Positions 35,919 through 44,635 are shown, counted from the stretch's first letter. The stretch is 64,000 bases of DNA from Paraburkholderia sp. CNPSo 3274 (GCF_024206475.1 NZ_JAMBPR010000009.1:1-64000); one strand, 5' to 3'. Made by a program: numbers and translations. Notes: generated from the letters alone by a model not told the origin.

Positions 35919-36059
35919 CTCGATTCCTATGTGACTTTTCCTGACAAGTTCGGTGAGTTTACATCGCTTTTCGTGGCAGCAGCGTAGCCCTATATTGAGC
36001 CCCTTTACAGCAGTTCCGGTGCTGGATCTGTTCGATTAACTCACCAGGAGAAATCTCGC

Positions 36060-37343
36060 ATGTCGAATGTCGTCGTGGTCGGCGCGCAGTGGGGCGATGA
36101 GGGAAAGGGCCGGATCGTGGATTGGCTCGCGGAGAAGGCGGATATCGTCGTCCGTTACAACGGTGGGCACAACGCCGGGCACACGCTGGTAGTGGACGGC
36201 AGAACCTACAAACTGGCGCTGCTTCCCAGCGGCGTCGTGCGCGGGAAGCTTGGCCTGATCGGCAATGGTGTCGCGCTCGATCCGGAGGCGCTGCTCGCGG
36301 AGATCGACCGTATGGCGGCGATGGGCATCCGCGTCACGCCGGAGGTGCTGCAGATCGCCGAGACGGCCACGCTGGTTCTGCCGGTGCATCGCGCGATCGA
36401 CGCTGCCCAGGAACGGATGCGCGCGAAGCCGCTCGGCACCACCTTGCGCGGCATTGGTCCGGCCTACGAGGACAAGGTTGGACGGCGCGGCCTGCGCGTG
36501 TGCGACCTGGCCGAACCGGATCTGCTGGCCCAGAAGCTCGACGCTTTGCTCGAGCACCATAACGCCTGGCTGCGCGGTTCGGGCCAGGAGCCATTCCCGC
36601 GCGACCCGATGTTGAGCGGCCTGCTTGCCATGGCGCCGCGAATCCTGCCGTTCGTGGGCCGCGTCTGGGAACAGCTCGACCAGGCCCATGCGTCGGGCAA
36701 ACGCGTGGTATTCGAAGGCTCGCAAGCGGTCATGCTCGACGTGGATTGGGGCAGCTACCCCTACGTGACGTCGTCGAGCACCATCGCCGCCGGCGCGGCC
36801 AGCGGCGCCGGCATTGCCCCGTCGCAACTGGGGCGGGTGCTTGGCGTCAGCAAGGTCTATGCAACGCGTGTTGGCGAAGGCCCGTTCACGTCGGAACTGG
36901 ACGGAGCGCTCGGCGACGTGCTCCGGCAGCGCGGCGGCGAGTACGGGGTCAACACCGGTCGCCCGCGCCGCTGCGGTTGGCTGGACACCGTGCAACTGCG
37001 TCAAAGCTGCAAAGTCGCGGGCATCAACCAGCTCGCGCTGACCAAGCTCGATGTGCTCGATGGCTTCGAGTCGGTGCAGCTCTGTGTGGGCTATATGCTC
37101 GATGGGGCGCGCATCGACTACATGCCATCCACGAACGCCGAGCAGCAGCGTCTGCAGCCGGTTCTCAGGCGCTTCGATGGCTGGGCCGGTTCGACCCGCG
37201 GCGTCCGCTCATATGGCGACCTGCCGCCTCGGGCAGCGGCGCTGATCGAAGCGATCCAGGACGAAGTCGGCGTTCCCGCGGCGATGGTCACCACCGGCCC
37301 TGAACGCGACGATGCAATTGTCCTGCAACCCCCATTCGCGTAA
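36060..37343 (+). CDS. purA: Adenylosuccinate synthetase
   Basis: A 427-residue enzyme joining IMP and aspartate with GTP in AMP synthesis. D13 and H41, the two catalytic residues, are present in QWGDEGKGR and NGGHNAGHT; the GTP-binding TKLDVLDG is intact. The aspartate-binding loop reads GVNTGRPRRCGWLD, where Asn replaces the first Thr of the usual TTG. The location is odd: it is not in a hisZ/hflKC-type setting but alone beside a divergent LysR gene, so it is probably a second copy, for example an inhibitor-tolerant isoform (inference). A perfect hairpin, CCATTCGC/GCGAATGG, has the stop codon in its loop. Confidence 0.92.
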   Translation: MSNVVVVGAQWGDEGKGRIVDWLAEKADIVVRYNGGHNAGHTLVVDGRTYKLALLPSGVVRGKLGLIGNGVALDPEALLAEIDRMAAMGIRVTPEVLQIAETATLVLPVHRAIDAAQERMRAKPLGTTLRGIGPAYEDKVGRRGLRVCDLAEPDLLAQKLDALLEHHNAWLRGSGQEPFPRDPMLSGLLAMAPRILPFVGRVWEQLDQAHASGKRVVFEGSQAVMLDVDWGSYPYVTSSSTIAAGAASGAGIAPSQLGRVLGVSKVYATRVGEGPFTSELDGALGDVLRQRGGEYGVNTGRPRRCGWLDTVQLRQSCKVAGINQLALTKLDVLDGFESVQLCVGYMLDGARIDYMPSTNAEQQRLQPVLRRFDGWAGSTRGVRSYGDLPPRAAALIEAIQDEVGVPAAMVTTGPERDDAIVLQPPFA

Positions 37344-37351
37344 GCGAATGG
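37332..37351. terminator. Short hairpin spanning the purA stop codon
   Basis: CCATTCGC (37332-37339) and GCGAATGG (37344-37351) pair across the loop GTAA, which contains the TAA stop of purA. No T run follows, so it may be an mRNA 3'-end structure rather than a terminator. Confidence 0.4.
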
Positions 37352-37393
37352 CATGGGTTCGACCGGCGGCTCATGGCAGGCGCGCATATCGGC

Positions 37394-37804
37394 CTAACCT
37401 TCGCTGGCCATCCTTGAACGGATCTCGGCAACCGAGAGGTCGCGCTGATGGGTGGCGATCTGCCAGGTGTTTCCCCACGGATCTCTGACCATTGCGCGCC
37501 TGTCGCCGTATGGCAGGTCGGCCGGTACCTCGAGCGAGATCGCATTCGCCGCAATCGCTCGCTGGTAGGTCGAATCGGTGTCCTGAACGTAGACATACAG
37601 GAATGCCGGCATCGGATCGCGAAGACCGTCTGAGCCGCTAACCATCACGACGGAATCGCCGATCCTGATTTCGGCTGGCAGCCCGTGGCGGAATGCGCCC
37701 TGTGCCTGAAACACCGTCTTGATGAAGGTGATCAGGTTCTCCGCGTCCCGTACGACGATTCGGGGCGTGACGGTATGCCATCCATCGGGCTGAAATTTCG
37801 CCAT
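37394..37804 (-). CDS. VOC-superfamily (PhnB/glyoxalase-like) protein
   Basis: A 136-residue vicinal-oxygen-chelate protein. It opens WHTVTPRIVVRDAENLITFI, has the paired beta-alpha-beta-beta-beta modules, and ends with DRRAMVRDPWGNTWQIATHQ, the PhnB-like signature. Members act as small glyoxalase- or dioxygenase-like enzymes or as binding proteins. It is convergent with purA and stands alone. Confidence 0.8.
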   Translation of the reverse strand: MAKFQPDGWHTVTPRIVVRDAENLITFIKTVFQAQGAFRHGLPAEIRIGDSVVMVSGSDGLRDPMPAFLYVYVQDTDSTYQRAIAANAISLEVPADLPYGDRRAMVRDPWGNTWQIATHQRDLSVAEIRSRMASEG

Positions 37805-37862
37805 GCTGGGCAGCCTCGCAAGAGATTCGCACGGGCATTGTCCACCGGGTGCCGGTTTGGCG

Positions 37863-38093
37863 CTAGCCGCGCTTGCGCAGCGGCTCGAGCAAGCCCTTCA
37901 GGCCGTTATGGTCCATCTCGTGCATCAGCGCGAGCAGCCGGCCGATCTCGCCCGGCGGGAACCCTTCGCGGGCGAACCAGTTGAGGTAATGCCCGGGCAG
38001 GTCGGCAATGAGTCGGCCCTTGTATTTGCCGAAGGGCATGGTGAGGGTGACAAGGCGTTCGAGGTCTTGGGCTTGCATGACGGTATTGTGCAC
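37863..38093 (-). CDS. DUF3820 family small protein
   Basis: A 76-residue protein with the DUF3820 core MPFGKYKGRLIADLPGHYLN and a helical C-terminus ending in KGLLEPLRKRG. The family is widespread and uncharacterised. Start may be 38093 or the internal ATG at 38078 (MQAQDLERLV); the second fits family length better but neither has a clear ribosome site. Confidence 0.75.
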   Translation of the reverse strand: MHNTVMQAQDLERLVTLTMPFGKYKGRLIADLPGHYLNWFAREGFPPGEIGRLLALMHEMDHNGLKGLLEPLRKRG

Positions 38094-38116
38094 GGCCTGG
38101 CGTTTGCGCGCGAATG

Positions 38117-39049
38117 CTACCCCGCGCGGAGCTCGGACGGATCGAGGAAAAAGTTTCGGTTGCCGGCCACGCGCTCAGCCATGAAGTCGATGAACGTCCT
38201 CACGCGCAGGGACTGTTCGGTTCGATGCTTGTAGTAGATATAGATCGTGCCGTATTCGGTGACGTGCTGCATCAATAACGGAATGAGTCGTCCGCTTCGG
38301 ATATGCGTCGTGGCATTGAAGCTGCCCAACTGCCCGATGCCGAGACCCGAAAGCACAGCCTGCGTTTCCAGTTCTGTGTCATTCACGCAGATGGCAGCGG
38401 GCACGTCGCGATAGACGATCTCGTCGCCGAGACGGAACTGCCACTGCGCGAGCTTGCCCGTGTTGGCACGCCGGTACCCGGTGCAGCGATGTTGAGCGAG
38501 CTCTTCAATGGTCTGCGGCGCGCCGTTGCGCTCGATATATTCCGGCGATGCGCACACGATCAGCTGAATCGGCACCAGCCGGCGGGCAATCGAGCCGCCC
38601 GAAGGCGGCGGTCCACCGCGAAATCCCACATCGGAGCGGTCGGTTACGAGATCCGTGAACTGATCGTCGAGTTGCACTTCGAGTTGCACGTTCTGATAAA
38701 GCCGCTGGAATTCCTCGAAGTAGGGCCACAGGACCGGGAGCCCGAATGCGCGCGGCGCGCTAACGCGCAGCATGCCGGCCACGTCTTCTTTCGAGCGCCG
38801 CGCCTCGTCGAGCGCAGACGACAGAATGGCGAGCGCCGGCTCCACACTCTCGAGAAGCCGTCGGCCTTCTTCTGTCAGGCTCAGCTTGCGCGTGGTCCGG
38901 TGAAAGAGCCGCACGCCCAGCTCCTTCTCCAGTTGCATCACCGCATGGCTCGCGGCCTGCGGCGAGATGCCTTGATCGACTGCCGCGCCACGCAGGCTTC
39001 CGAGCGCCGCGGCGCGCACGAACGTGGTGATCGCACGAATCTCGTTCAT
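38117..39049 (-). CDS. LysR-family transcriptional regulator
   Basis: A 310-residue LysR regulator: HTH FVRAAALGSLRGAAVDQGIS, dimer helix, then effector lobes with SAPRAFGLPVLWPYFEEF. It is divergent from the SDR gene at 39170; the gap contains TGATTATCA at 39081-39089, flanked by GCGT and CGC, a possible binding site. Control of the SDR gene is the obvious inference. Confidence 0.88.
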   Translation of the reverse strand: MNEIRAITTFVRAAALGSLRGAAVDQGISPQAASHAVMQLEKELGVRLFHRTTRKLSLTEEGRRLLESVEPALAILSSALDEARRSKEDVAGMLRVSAPRAFGLPVLWPYFEEFQRLYQNVQLEVQLDDQFTDLVTDRSDVGFRGGPPPSGGSIARRLVPIQLIVCASPEYIERNGAPQTIEELAQHRCTGYRRANTGKLAQWQFRLGDEIVYRDVPAAICVNDTELETQAVLSGLGIGQLGSFNATTHIRSGRLIPLLMQHVTEYGTIYIYYKHRTEQSLRVRTFIDFMAERVAGNRNFFLDPSELRAG

Positions 39050-39080
39050 TTCCGGGGCGCCCCAATTCGCAAATAAGCGT

Positions 39081-39089
39081 TGATTATCA
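39081..39089. promoter_or_regulatory. Short dyad in the LysR/SDR divergent promoter
   Basis: TGATTATCA is a 9-base dyad (TGAT-T-ATCA) flanked by GCG on the left and CGC on the right, midway between the divergent LysR and SDR genes. LysR proteins often bind T-N11-A dyads of this kind. Support is positional only. Confidence 0.35.
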
Positions 39090-39169
39090 CGCCAGTAATA
39101 TACGGCTAGTTTGTGTCAATCGCCGCGCCTACCATGGCATCACCTCATCACACACGTAGGAGAGACATC

Positions 39170-40027
39170 ATGGCTGACGCCCAACAAGCTGGCTTCAAGC
39201 GCGTATGGTTCATCACTGGCGCGTCGCGTGGCATTGGCGCATTGATTGCCGAAGCGGCGCTCGCGGACGGCAACGCGGTCGTGGCCGCCGGACGTAACGT
39301 CCGGGCCATCGTCGAGCGTCTTGGAGAGCCGGCTGCGTTGCTGCCGGTTGCGCTGGACGTCACCGACGAGGCGCAGGCAAAGGCGGCAGTGCAGGCGGCG
39401 GTTGAAAGATTCGGCCGCGTCGACGTGCTGGTCAACAACGCCGGCTTCGGTCTGCTGGGCGCAGTGGAAGAATCCGCCGACAAGGACGTGCGCCGCATGT
39501 ACGACACGAATGTATTCGGCCTGCTGAACGTCACGCGTGCTGTGTTGCCGACGATGCGCGCAAACCGCTCGGGTCACGTGATCAATATTTCATCGATTGG
39601 CGGCTATCGCGCCGCGGCCGGATTTGGCGTGTACTCGTCGACGAAGTTCGCCGTCGAAGGCATTACGGAAGCGTTGCATGCGGAGTTGAAGCCGCTAGGC
39701 ATTCACGCAACCGTTGTTGAGCCGGGCTATTTCCGTACCGACTTTCTGGATGCCTCCTCGCTGGTCGTCGCGCCGGACGTGATCGATGACTACGACGAAA
39801 CCTCGGGTGCAGTTCGACGCAAGGCCGTGCAAATGAATCACAACCAGCCCGGCGACCCGACGAAGCTGGCCGCCGCGTTGATCACGCTCGTCGACGCGTC
39901 GAACCCGCCGTTGCGCCTTCCGCTCGGCACGGACACGCTCGCTGCCATCGCTGCGAAAAACGCTTACGTGACGCAGGAAACGCAGACGTGGAAGGATCTG
40001 TCGACATCGACTGACTTCGCTGCCTGA
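39170..40027 (+). CDS. Short-chain dehydrogenase/reductase
   Basis: A 285-residue classical SDR: cofactor motif [19 protein letters not shown], and the catalytic triad S-Y-K in [20 protein letters not shown]. The AGR near residue 40 suggests NADPH use. Start 39170 follows TAGGAGAGACATC; the frame upstream to 39113 is not family-like. The divergent LysR gene is its likely regulator. The substrate is unknown. Confidence 0.88.
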   Translation: MADAQQAGFKRVWFITGASRGIGALIAEAALADGNAVVAAGRNVRAIVERLGEPAALLPVALDVTDEAQAKAAVQAAVERFGRVDVLVNNAGFGLLGAVEESADKDVRRMYDTNVFGLLNVTRAVLPTMRANRSGHVINISSIGGYRAAAGFGVYSSTKFAVEGITEALHAELKPLGIHATVVEPGYFRTDFLDASSLVVAPDVIDDYDETSGAVRRKAVQMNHNQPGDPTKLAAALITLVDASNPPLRLPLGTDTLAAIAAKNAYVTQETQTWKDLSTSTDFAA

Positions 40028-40044
40028 GTGCCCACGACGCGCGG

Positions 40045-40290
40045 TTGCAGGCAAGCGACGAGAATACGCATATGCCGGGTCCAGTTCTCGATGGAAAGCG
40101 TAATTTCGCTCGTTGCCTGGTGAGCCGGCGACGCTCTGGCCACGCCGAGAAATGCGTAGCTCCACGAACGGTTCAGGTCGGTTGCCTGCCAGTCCATCCT
40201 CACGCTCGAAGGGAAGGTTCAATTCGACACAGGTCCAGAGCACCTTGCGAACGTTGATGGACGATGCTTTTCCGAGGATGTCGAGCATAT
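40045..40290 (-). pseudogene. Degraded glutathione S-transferase gene
   Basis: On the minus strand, ATG 40286-40288 starts [20 protein letters not shown] and continues [11 protein letters not shown], a normal GST N-terminus. Within a few bases the reading frame shifts and continues as [20 protein letters not shown] then RASPAHQ, the start of the GST C-terminal domain. The intervening part of the thioredoxin-like domain (roughly 50 residues) is gone, and the sequence loses similarity after WTRHMRIL. It is therefore a pseudogene with an internal deletion and a lost 3' end. Confidence 0.75.
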
Positions 40291-40462
40291 CGAAAGGAAA
40301 AGAGGGAGCCGCGCCGGTCCACGATACGTCATGCATGTGGCCGCGGCCATGTACAGTTCCCCGAACATGCGCCGCTGCAGTTCCTTGGCAACGCTTGCAA
40401 TCCGCATGCAGCCGGTGCATGGTTCAACGACTTGCCCCCGGCTCGAACCAGGAGACTCAACG

Positions 40463-41122
40463 ATGTCGCTCGCGCTATATGGTCATCCGTTTTCCTCGTA
40501 CACGCAGAAAGTGCTCATTGCGCTGTATGAGAACAACACGCCTTTCGAGTTCCGCGGCATCGGTCCGGATTCGCCCGAGCATACGGCGCAGTGGCTGCAA
40601 CGCTGGCCGCTACGCAAGTTCCCGGTGCTCGTCGACGGCGAGCGCAACGTGGTGGAAACAAGCATCATCATCGAATACCTGCAGCTCGCGCATCCCGGGC
40701 CGGTGCGCCTGCTGCCCGCCGATCCCATGACCGCGCTCGACGTGCGCTTTCTCGACCGCTTCTTCGACCTGCATGTCATGACGCCCGGTCAACGCGCCGT
40801 GGACGGCGCGTTGACCGGCGACCCGGCCAGGCGCGACGAAGGGCGCGCCTTCGCGGAGGAAAAGCTCGAGCTCGCTTACACATGGCTCGAAGGCCACCTC
40901 GCGGGCAAAACGTGGGCAGCGGGCGAGGTCTATACGATGGCGGACTGCGCCGCGTCTTCGTCGCTTTTCTATGCGGACTGGACGCATCGCATTGCCCCGA
41001 CTTATCCCGTACTGCGCGCCTATCGCGAGCGCCTGCTCGCGCGGCCTTCATACGCGCGGGCCGTGAACGAGGCGCGGCCGTATCGTCCGCTCTTTCCGCT
41101 CGGCGCGCCGGATCGTGACTGA
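40463..41122 (+). CDS. Glutathione S-transferase
   Basis: A 219-residue GST. The N-terminal thioredoxin-like domain includes LYGHPFSSYTQKVLIALYEN, RKFPVLVDGE with the cis-Pro, and VVETSIIIEYL with the glutathione-binding Glu-Thr/Ser pair; the C-terminal helical domain includes YTMADCAASSSLFYADW. It probably conjugates or reduces electrophiles. CAGGAG lies about 8 bases before ATG 40463. It lies next to a degraded GST on the other strand, but the two are not close relatives by sequence. Confidence 0.9.
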   Translation: MSLALYGHPFSSYTQKVLIALYENNTPFEFRGIGPDSPEHTAQWLQRWPLRKFPVLVDGERNVVETSIIIEYLQLAHPGPVRLLPADPMTALDVRFLDRFFDLHVMTPGQRAVDGALTGDPARRDEGRAFAEEKLELAYTWLEGHLAGKTWAAGEVYTMADCAASSSLFYADWTHRIAPTYPVLRAYRERLLARPSYARAVNEARPYRPLFPLGAPDRD

Positions 41123-41213
41123 CGTGATTCGATAAGGTATACGAAGTATGCGAGGCAGGAATGCGAGAGAGGCTTGCGCGATGCGAGCCTCTTTCGCTGT
41201 GCAGACAACGAAA

Positions 41214-41405
41214 TCAACCCACCGAAGGCTCCCCTTCGCCGGACTGCTTGCCGGGGCGGTCGGCGGGCGACTGCTTGCGCGACTTGTCATCGCGCTCGGG
41301 CATGGCGCTGCGCTTGTCGTCGCTGTGCTCGGTGTGTTTCTGCTGCTGGTTTTCGTTGGCTTTGCTGGCGCCATTTTCATGGGGCTTTGGGGTGCTGGCG
41401 GTCAT
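41214..41405 (-). CDS. Small hydrophilic, probably disordered protein
   Basis: A 63-residue protein starting MTASTPKPHENGASKANENQ, almost free of large hydrophobics and very rich in Lys, Glu, Ser, Gln, Asp and Pro. AGAGGAACG just before its ATG is a good ribosome site. The composition resembles small stress-related disordered proteins of Burkholderia, but I cannot name a family. On the opposite strand a longer frame is open but looks like a shadow. Confidence 0.55.
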   Translation of the reverse strand: MTASTPKPHENGASKANENQQQKHTEHSDDKRSAMPERDDKSRKQSPADRPGKQSGEGEPSVG

Positions 41406-41489
41406 CGTTCCTCTCCCATTCCGGTAGGTCCGCCAGATCCCGCAAGGCTCGCGCCTGGGGCCCACACCTGTTGTTAGCGTGAATCGGCC

Positions 41490-42122
41490 CTAAGCGCCTT
41501 CGCGCTCCTTGAGCCGTTTGCGGTGCGCGGCAACTTTCGCGCGATTCCCGCAGATCGCCATGCTGCACCAGCGGCGCGCGTGCCCGCGTGTGTGATCGGC
41601 GAAGAGCAGCGTGCATTTCGGGCCTTCGCAGGCTTTCACGTGCGTGAAATCTTGCTCGCAGACGAGTTTCGCGAGCGCCTCGGCTATTGGCATCAAGAGC
41701 GAATCCGGCGTTTTCCAGCGGCGATTCACGCGGTATTCGAACACCGCTGCGCCTTCAACGCCGGCCGCAACGACTTCGCCATACCGGTCGTCGCGCGCAA
41801 GCAAATCATTGAGCGGCGCGAGTTCGCCCAAATCGGCGCTGGCGAGCGGCCGGCCTTTTCTTTCCCGCACGAAGCGCCTGAACCATTCGCGTAGCGCGCG
41901 CGCCTCGCCCGCGACGGTGTCGAACTCGGCCGTGGTGAACTGCGCGGGCATGGCGGCAAGCGCCGGCGCAGGGACCATGCCCGCCTGTTCGAGCCAGGAC
42001 AGCAAACCTTCGCCGTCGGCGATCCAGTCGATGGGCACGTCCACCGGTGTTGCAACCGAGTTCAGGAAGTCGAGCCCCGGCGCGTCGGCCACGAATATCG
42101 CAGGGATTGGACGGTAGTCCAT
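41490..42122 (-). CDS. CGNR zinc-finger / ABATE-domain protein
   Basis: A 210-residue predicted transcription regulator. The N-terminal two thirds is the ABATE stress-linked domain (FLNSVATPVDVPIDWIADGE; ALREWFRRFV), and the C-terminus is the CGNR zinc finger with C-x4-C and CSMAICGNRAKVAAHRKR. It is divergent from the hydrolase gene at 42247 (125-base gap) and may control the three-gene unit 42247-44635. Confidence 0.88.
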   Translation of the reverse strand: MDYRPIPAIFVADAPGLDFLNSVATPVDVPIDWIADGEGLLSWLEQAGMVPAPALAAMPAQFTTAEFDTVAGEARALREWFRRFVRERKGRPLASADLGELAPLNDLLARDDRYGEVVAAGVEGAAVFEYRVNRRWKTPDSLLMPIAEALAKLVCEQDFTHVKACEGPKCTLLFADHTRGHARRWCSMAICGNRAKVAAHRKRLKEREGA

Positions 42123-42246
42123 TTTCTTGCCACAAAAGGGGAATCAGGGTGCATTCAGTGTAACCATCAAAAACGTCCTTGACAAGTTACGCCTCTGGTA
42201 AGTAACCTCTAAAACATCATCAAAACGGTTACACAAGGAGCGGAGC

Positions 42247-42981
42247 ATGTCTCACGGTAAAACGAGCGTCGTGCTGGCGCACGGCGCATGGGCGGATGGC
42301 TCGAGCTGGAGCAAGGTGATCGAGCGGCTAAACCGGCTGGGCATCGAGGCAGTGGCAGCCCCGCTTCCGCTCGCTTCGCTGGGGGACGATGTGGCGGCAC
42401 TCGAGCGCACGCTCGAACGGGTCGAGGGGCCAGTCGTGCTGGCCGGTCACGCGTACGCGGGGGCCGTGATCGGCGCGACGCGCGCCGCGAATGTCGCAGC
42501 GCTGGTGTACGTGGCGGCGCTCGCGCCCGACGAAGGCGAAACCGTGGCCGACGTGTTCTATCGCGGGAAGGCGCACCCGCAGGCGCCGCGACTCGCGCCC
42601 GACCGGCACGGCTGGATCTGGCTGCCGCAGGAGGCGTTTGCGAACGCGTTCGCGCAGCACGCCACTGCGCAGGAGGCAGCTGCGCTTGCCGCGATCCAGC
42701 GCCCGATTGCGGCGGCGTGTATTGGCGAAGCGGTGGCGCGGCCGCTATGGAGAGACCGGCCGGCCTGGTTTCTCGTCGCGGGCGAGGACCGCATGGTCGA
42801 CCCCGACACGCAGCGCTTCATGGCAAGCCGGATGAACGCCCAGATGCGCGCCCATGAAGTCGATCACACGCCGAGCGTCACGGCGCCCGATGCCGTAGGC
42901 CGAGGTTATCGCCGAAGCCGTTCGGTCCGTCTCTTCGCGCTAAACGCGCGGTTTTCCGTTCACCTCTGGAGCAACCCATGA
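42247..42981 (+). CDS. Alpha/beta hydrolase, catalytic Ser replaced and 3' end frameshifted
   Basis: A 244-residue alpha/beta hydrolase-fold protein: LAHGAWADGSSW oxyanion region, late acidic residue in VAGEDRMVDP and His in DHTPSV. The nucleophile elbow reads GHAYAG, with Ala69 (codon GCG 42451-42453) where Ser is expected. After PSVTAPDAV the frame turns to Arg-rich sequence; removing A42897 would restore AEVIAEAVRSVSSR and a stop at 42941-42943, a normal C-terminus. So a one-base insertion is likely, real or from sequencing. It begins a unit with a second hydrolase and an SDR. Confidence 0.75.
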   Translation: MSHGKTSVVLAHGAWADGSSWSKVIERLNRLGIEAVAAPLPLASLGDDVAALERTLERVEGPVVLAGHAYAGAVIGATRAANVAALVYVAALAPDEGETVADVFYRGKAHPQAPRLAPDRHGWIWLPQEAFANAFAQHATAQEAAALAAIQRPIAAACIGEAVARPLWRDRPAWFLVAGEDRMVDPDTQRFMASRMNAQMRAHEVDHTPSVTAPDAVGRGYRRSRSVRLFALNARFSVHLWSNP

Positions 42982-43829
42982 CTGCCATTACCTACCGCCG
43001 CGCCGATGTCGACGGCTTCAACGTGTTCTACCGGGAAGCCGGGCGCGTCGATGCGCCGAAGCTCCTGCTATTGCACGGCTTTCCGAGTTCCGGTCACATG
43101 TTCCGCGACCTCATTCCGAAGCTCGCCGACCGCTTTCATATCGTCGCGCCGGATCTGCCGGGCTTCGGTCAATCGGACTTGCCCGACCGGGGCCAATTCG
43201 CGTACACGTTCGAGAACATCGCGAATGTGATGGAGCGCTTCACCGAGCGCATCGGCTTCGACCGGTTCGCGGTGTACGTGTTCGACTACGGCGCGCCCAC
43301 GGGCTTTCGCCTCGCGCTCGCGCATCCCGAGCGCATCACGGCGATCATTTCGCAAAACGGCAACGCGTACGAGGAAGGCCTGAGCGACGGCTGGAATCCG
43401 ATTCGCGCCTACTGGCAGGACCCGTCGCCTGCCAACCGCGACGCGCTGCGCGCGCTGCTCGCGCGCGAAGCGACGATCTGGCAATACACGCACGGCGTAC
43501 CCGATGCGTCGGCGGTGTCGCCGGACGGCTATTCGCTCGACGACTACTATATGAACCGCCCCGGCGCGCACGAGATCCAGCTCGACCTGTTCCGCGACTA
43601 TCGGAACAACGTTGCGCTCTACCCCGCGTTTCAGGCGTATTTCCGCACGCATCGTCCGCCCTTTCTCGCCGTGTGGGGCAAGAACGATCCGTTCTTCCTG
43701 CCCGCGGGTGCAGAGGCATTCAAGCGTGATTTGCCGCAAGCCGTGGTGCGCTTTTTCGATACCGGCCACTTCGCGCTGGAAACGCACGCCGACGAGATCG
43801 CCACAGCGATTGCGGAATTTCTCGCATGA
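42978..43829 (+). CDS. Alpha/beta hydrolase, epoxide hydrolase/haloalkane dehalogenase type
   Basis: A 283-residue alpha/beta hydrolase. The oxyanion motif is LLHGFPSSGHMFRD, and the nucleophile is Asp103 in VFDYGAPTGFR, which marks the epoxide hydrolase/dehalogenase branch rather than Ser hydrolases. The acid and His are in AVWGKNDPFFLP and DTGHFALETH. CTCTGGAGCAACCC precedes ATG 42978. It is part of a likely operon with the flanking hydrolase and SDR genes. Confidence 0.9.
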   Translation: MTAITYRRADVDGFNVFYREAGRVDAPKLLLLHGFPSSGHMFRDLIPKLADRFHIVAPDLPGFGQSDLPDRGQFAYTFENIANVMERFTERIGFDRFAVYVFDYGAPTGFRLALAHPERITAIISQNGNAYEEGLSDGWNPIRAYWQDPSPANRDALRALLAREATIWQYTHGVPDASAVSPDGYSLDDYYMNRPGAHEIQLDLFRDYRNNVALYPAFQAYFRTHRPPFLAVWGKNDPFFLPAGAEAFKRDLPQAVVRFFDTGHFALETHADEIATAIAEFLA

Positions 43830-43864
43830 TGGTTGGCAATACTGATCGAATGAGGAGCGGGAAG

Positions 43865-44635
43865 GTGGTCGGCAAAGTCGCAATCGTAACGGGCGCAAGC
43901 CAGGGCATTGGCCGTTCGACGGCCGTGAGGCTGGCACGTGACTTCGACGCTATAGCCGTGGTGGCGCGCAACCGCGAGCAGCTCGAAGAGACCGCCGCGC
44001 AGGTGAGGGATGCGGGCGCAGAGGCGCTAGTCATCGACATCGATCTCTCGCTCGCCGATGCCGAGCGGCATGTGGTGGAGCAAACGCTCGCGGCGTACGG
44101 TCGTATCGACGCTCTGCTCAACATTGCGGGCGCAGTGCCGCAGATCGATCTGTTCGAAATGACCGACGAGCAATGGGAGCGCGGTCTCGCGCTCAAACTG
44201 CACGGTGCGCGACGTTTGACGATCGAAGCGTGGCCGGCGCTGAAGGCCAGCTCGGGCGCGGTCGTGCTGATGTCGGGCAATTCGGCCGTGTTTCCGAAGG
44301 CGCCCTATGCGGCCGTGGGCACGATCAACGCAGCGATCGTCGCGCTAGCGAAGGCCTTTTCGGACCGCGGTATCGCGGACGGCGTGCAGGTCAACAGCGT
44401 GCTGCCCGGCCCCGTGATGACGGGTCGCCGCCAGTCGTATCTGGAGCACTGGGCGCCGCTGCATGATATGAGCGTCGAGGAAGCCACGGCGAAATTCCCG
44501 GCCGAAGCAGGTATTGCGCGCTACGGCACCCCCGAGGAAATTGCCGAGCTGATGGCGTTCATCGTATCGCCCGGCGCGCACTGGATGACCGGCACCACGC
44601 TGAGGATGGACGGCGGCGAGGTCAAGTCGATCTGA
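43865..44635 (+). CDS. SDR-family protein lacking the catalytic Lys
   Basis: A 256-residue short-chain dehydrogenase fold with VAIVTGASQGIGRSTA, NIAGAV and a C-terminal GTTLRMDGGE. The active-site region reads SGNSAVFPKAPYAAVGTINA: Tyr is present but the Lys of YxxxK is Gly, so normal SDR catalysis is doubtful. I prefer GTG 43865, with AGGAG at 43853-43857 and a normal family N-terminus VVGKVAIVTGA; ATG 43826, overlapping the previous stop, or 43850 are alternatives. It closes the hydrolase unit. Confidence 0.8.
   Translation: MVGKVAIVTGASQGIGRSTAVRLARDFDAIAVVARNREQLEETAAQVRDAGAEALVIDIDLSLADAERHVVEQTLAAYGRIDALLNIAGAVPQIDLFEMTDEQWERGLALKLHGARRLTIEAWPALKASSGAVVLMSGNSAVFPKAPYAAVGTINAAIVALAKAFSDRGIADGVQVNSVLPGPVMTGRRQSYLEHWAPLHDMSVEEATAKFPAEAGIARYGTPEEIAELMAFIVSPGAHWMTGTTLRMDGGEVKSI

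Noticed and set aside
36060..37343. PurZ-type (2-aminoadenine genome) enzyme
   Set aside because: Catalytic D13 and other PurA residues are present and there are no phage genes nearby.
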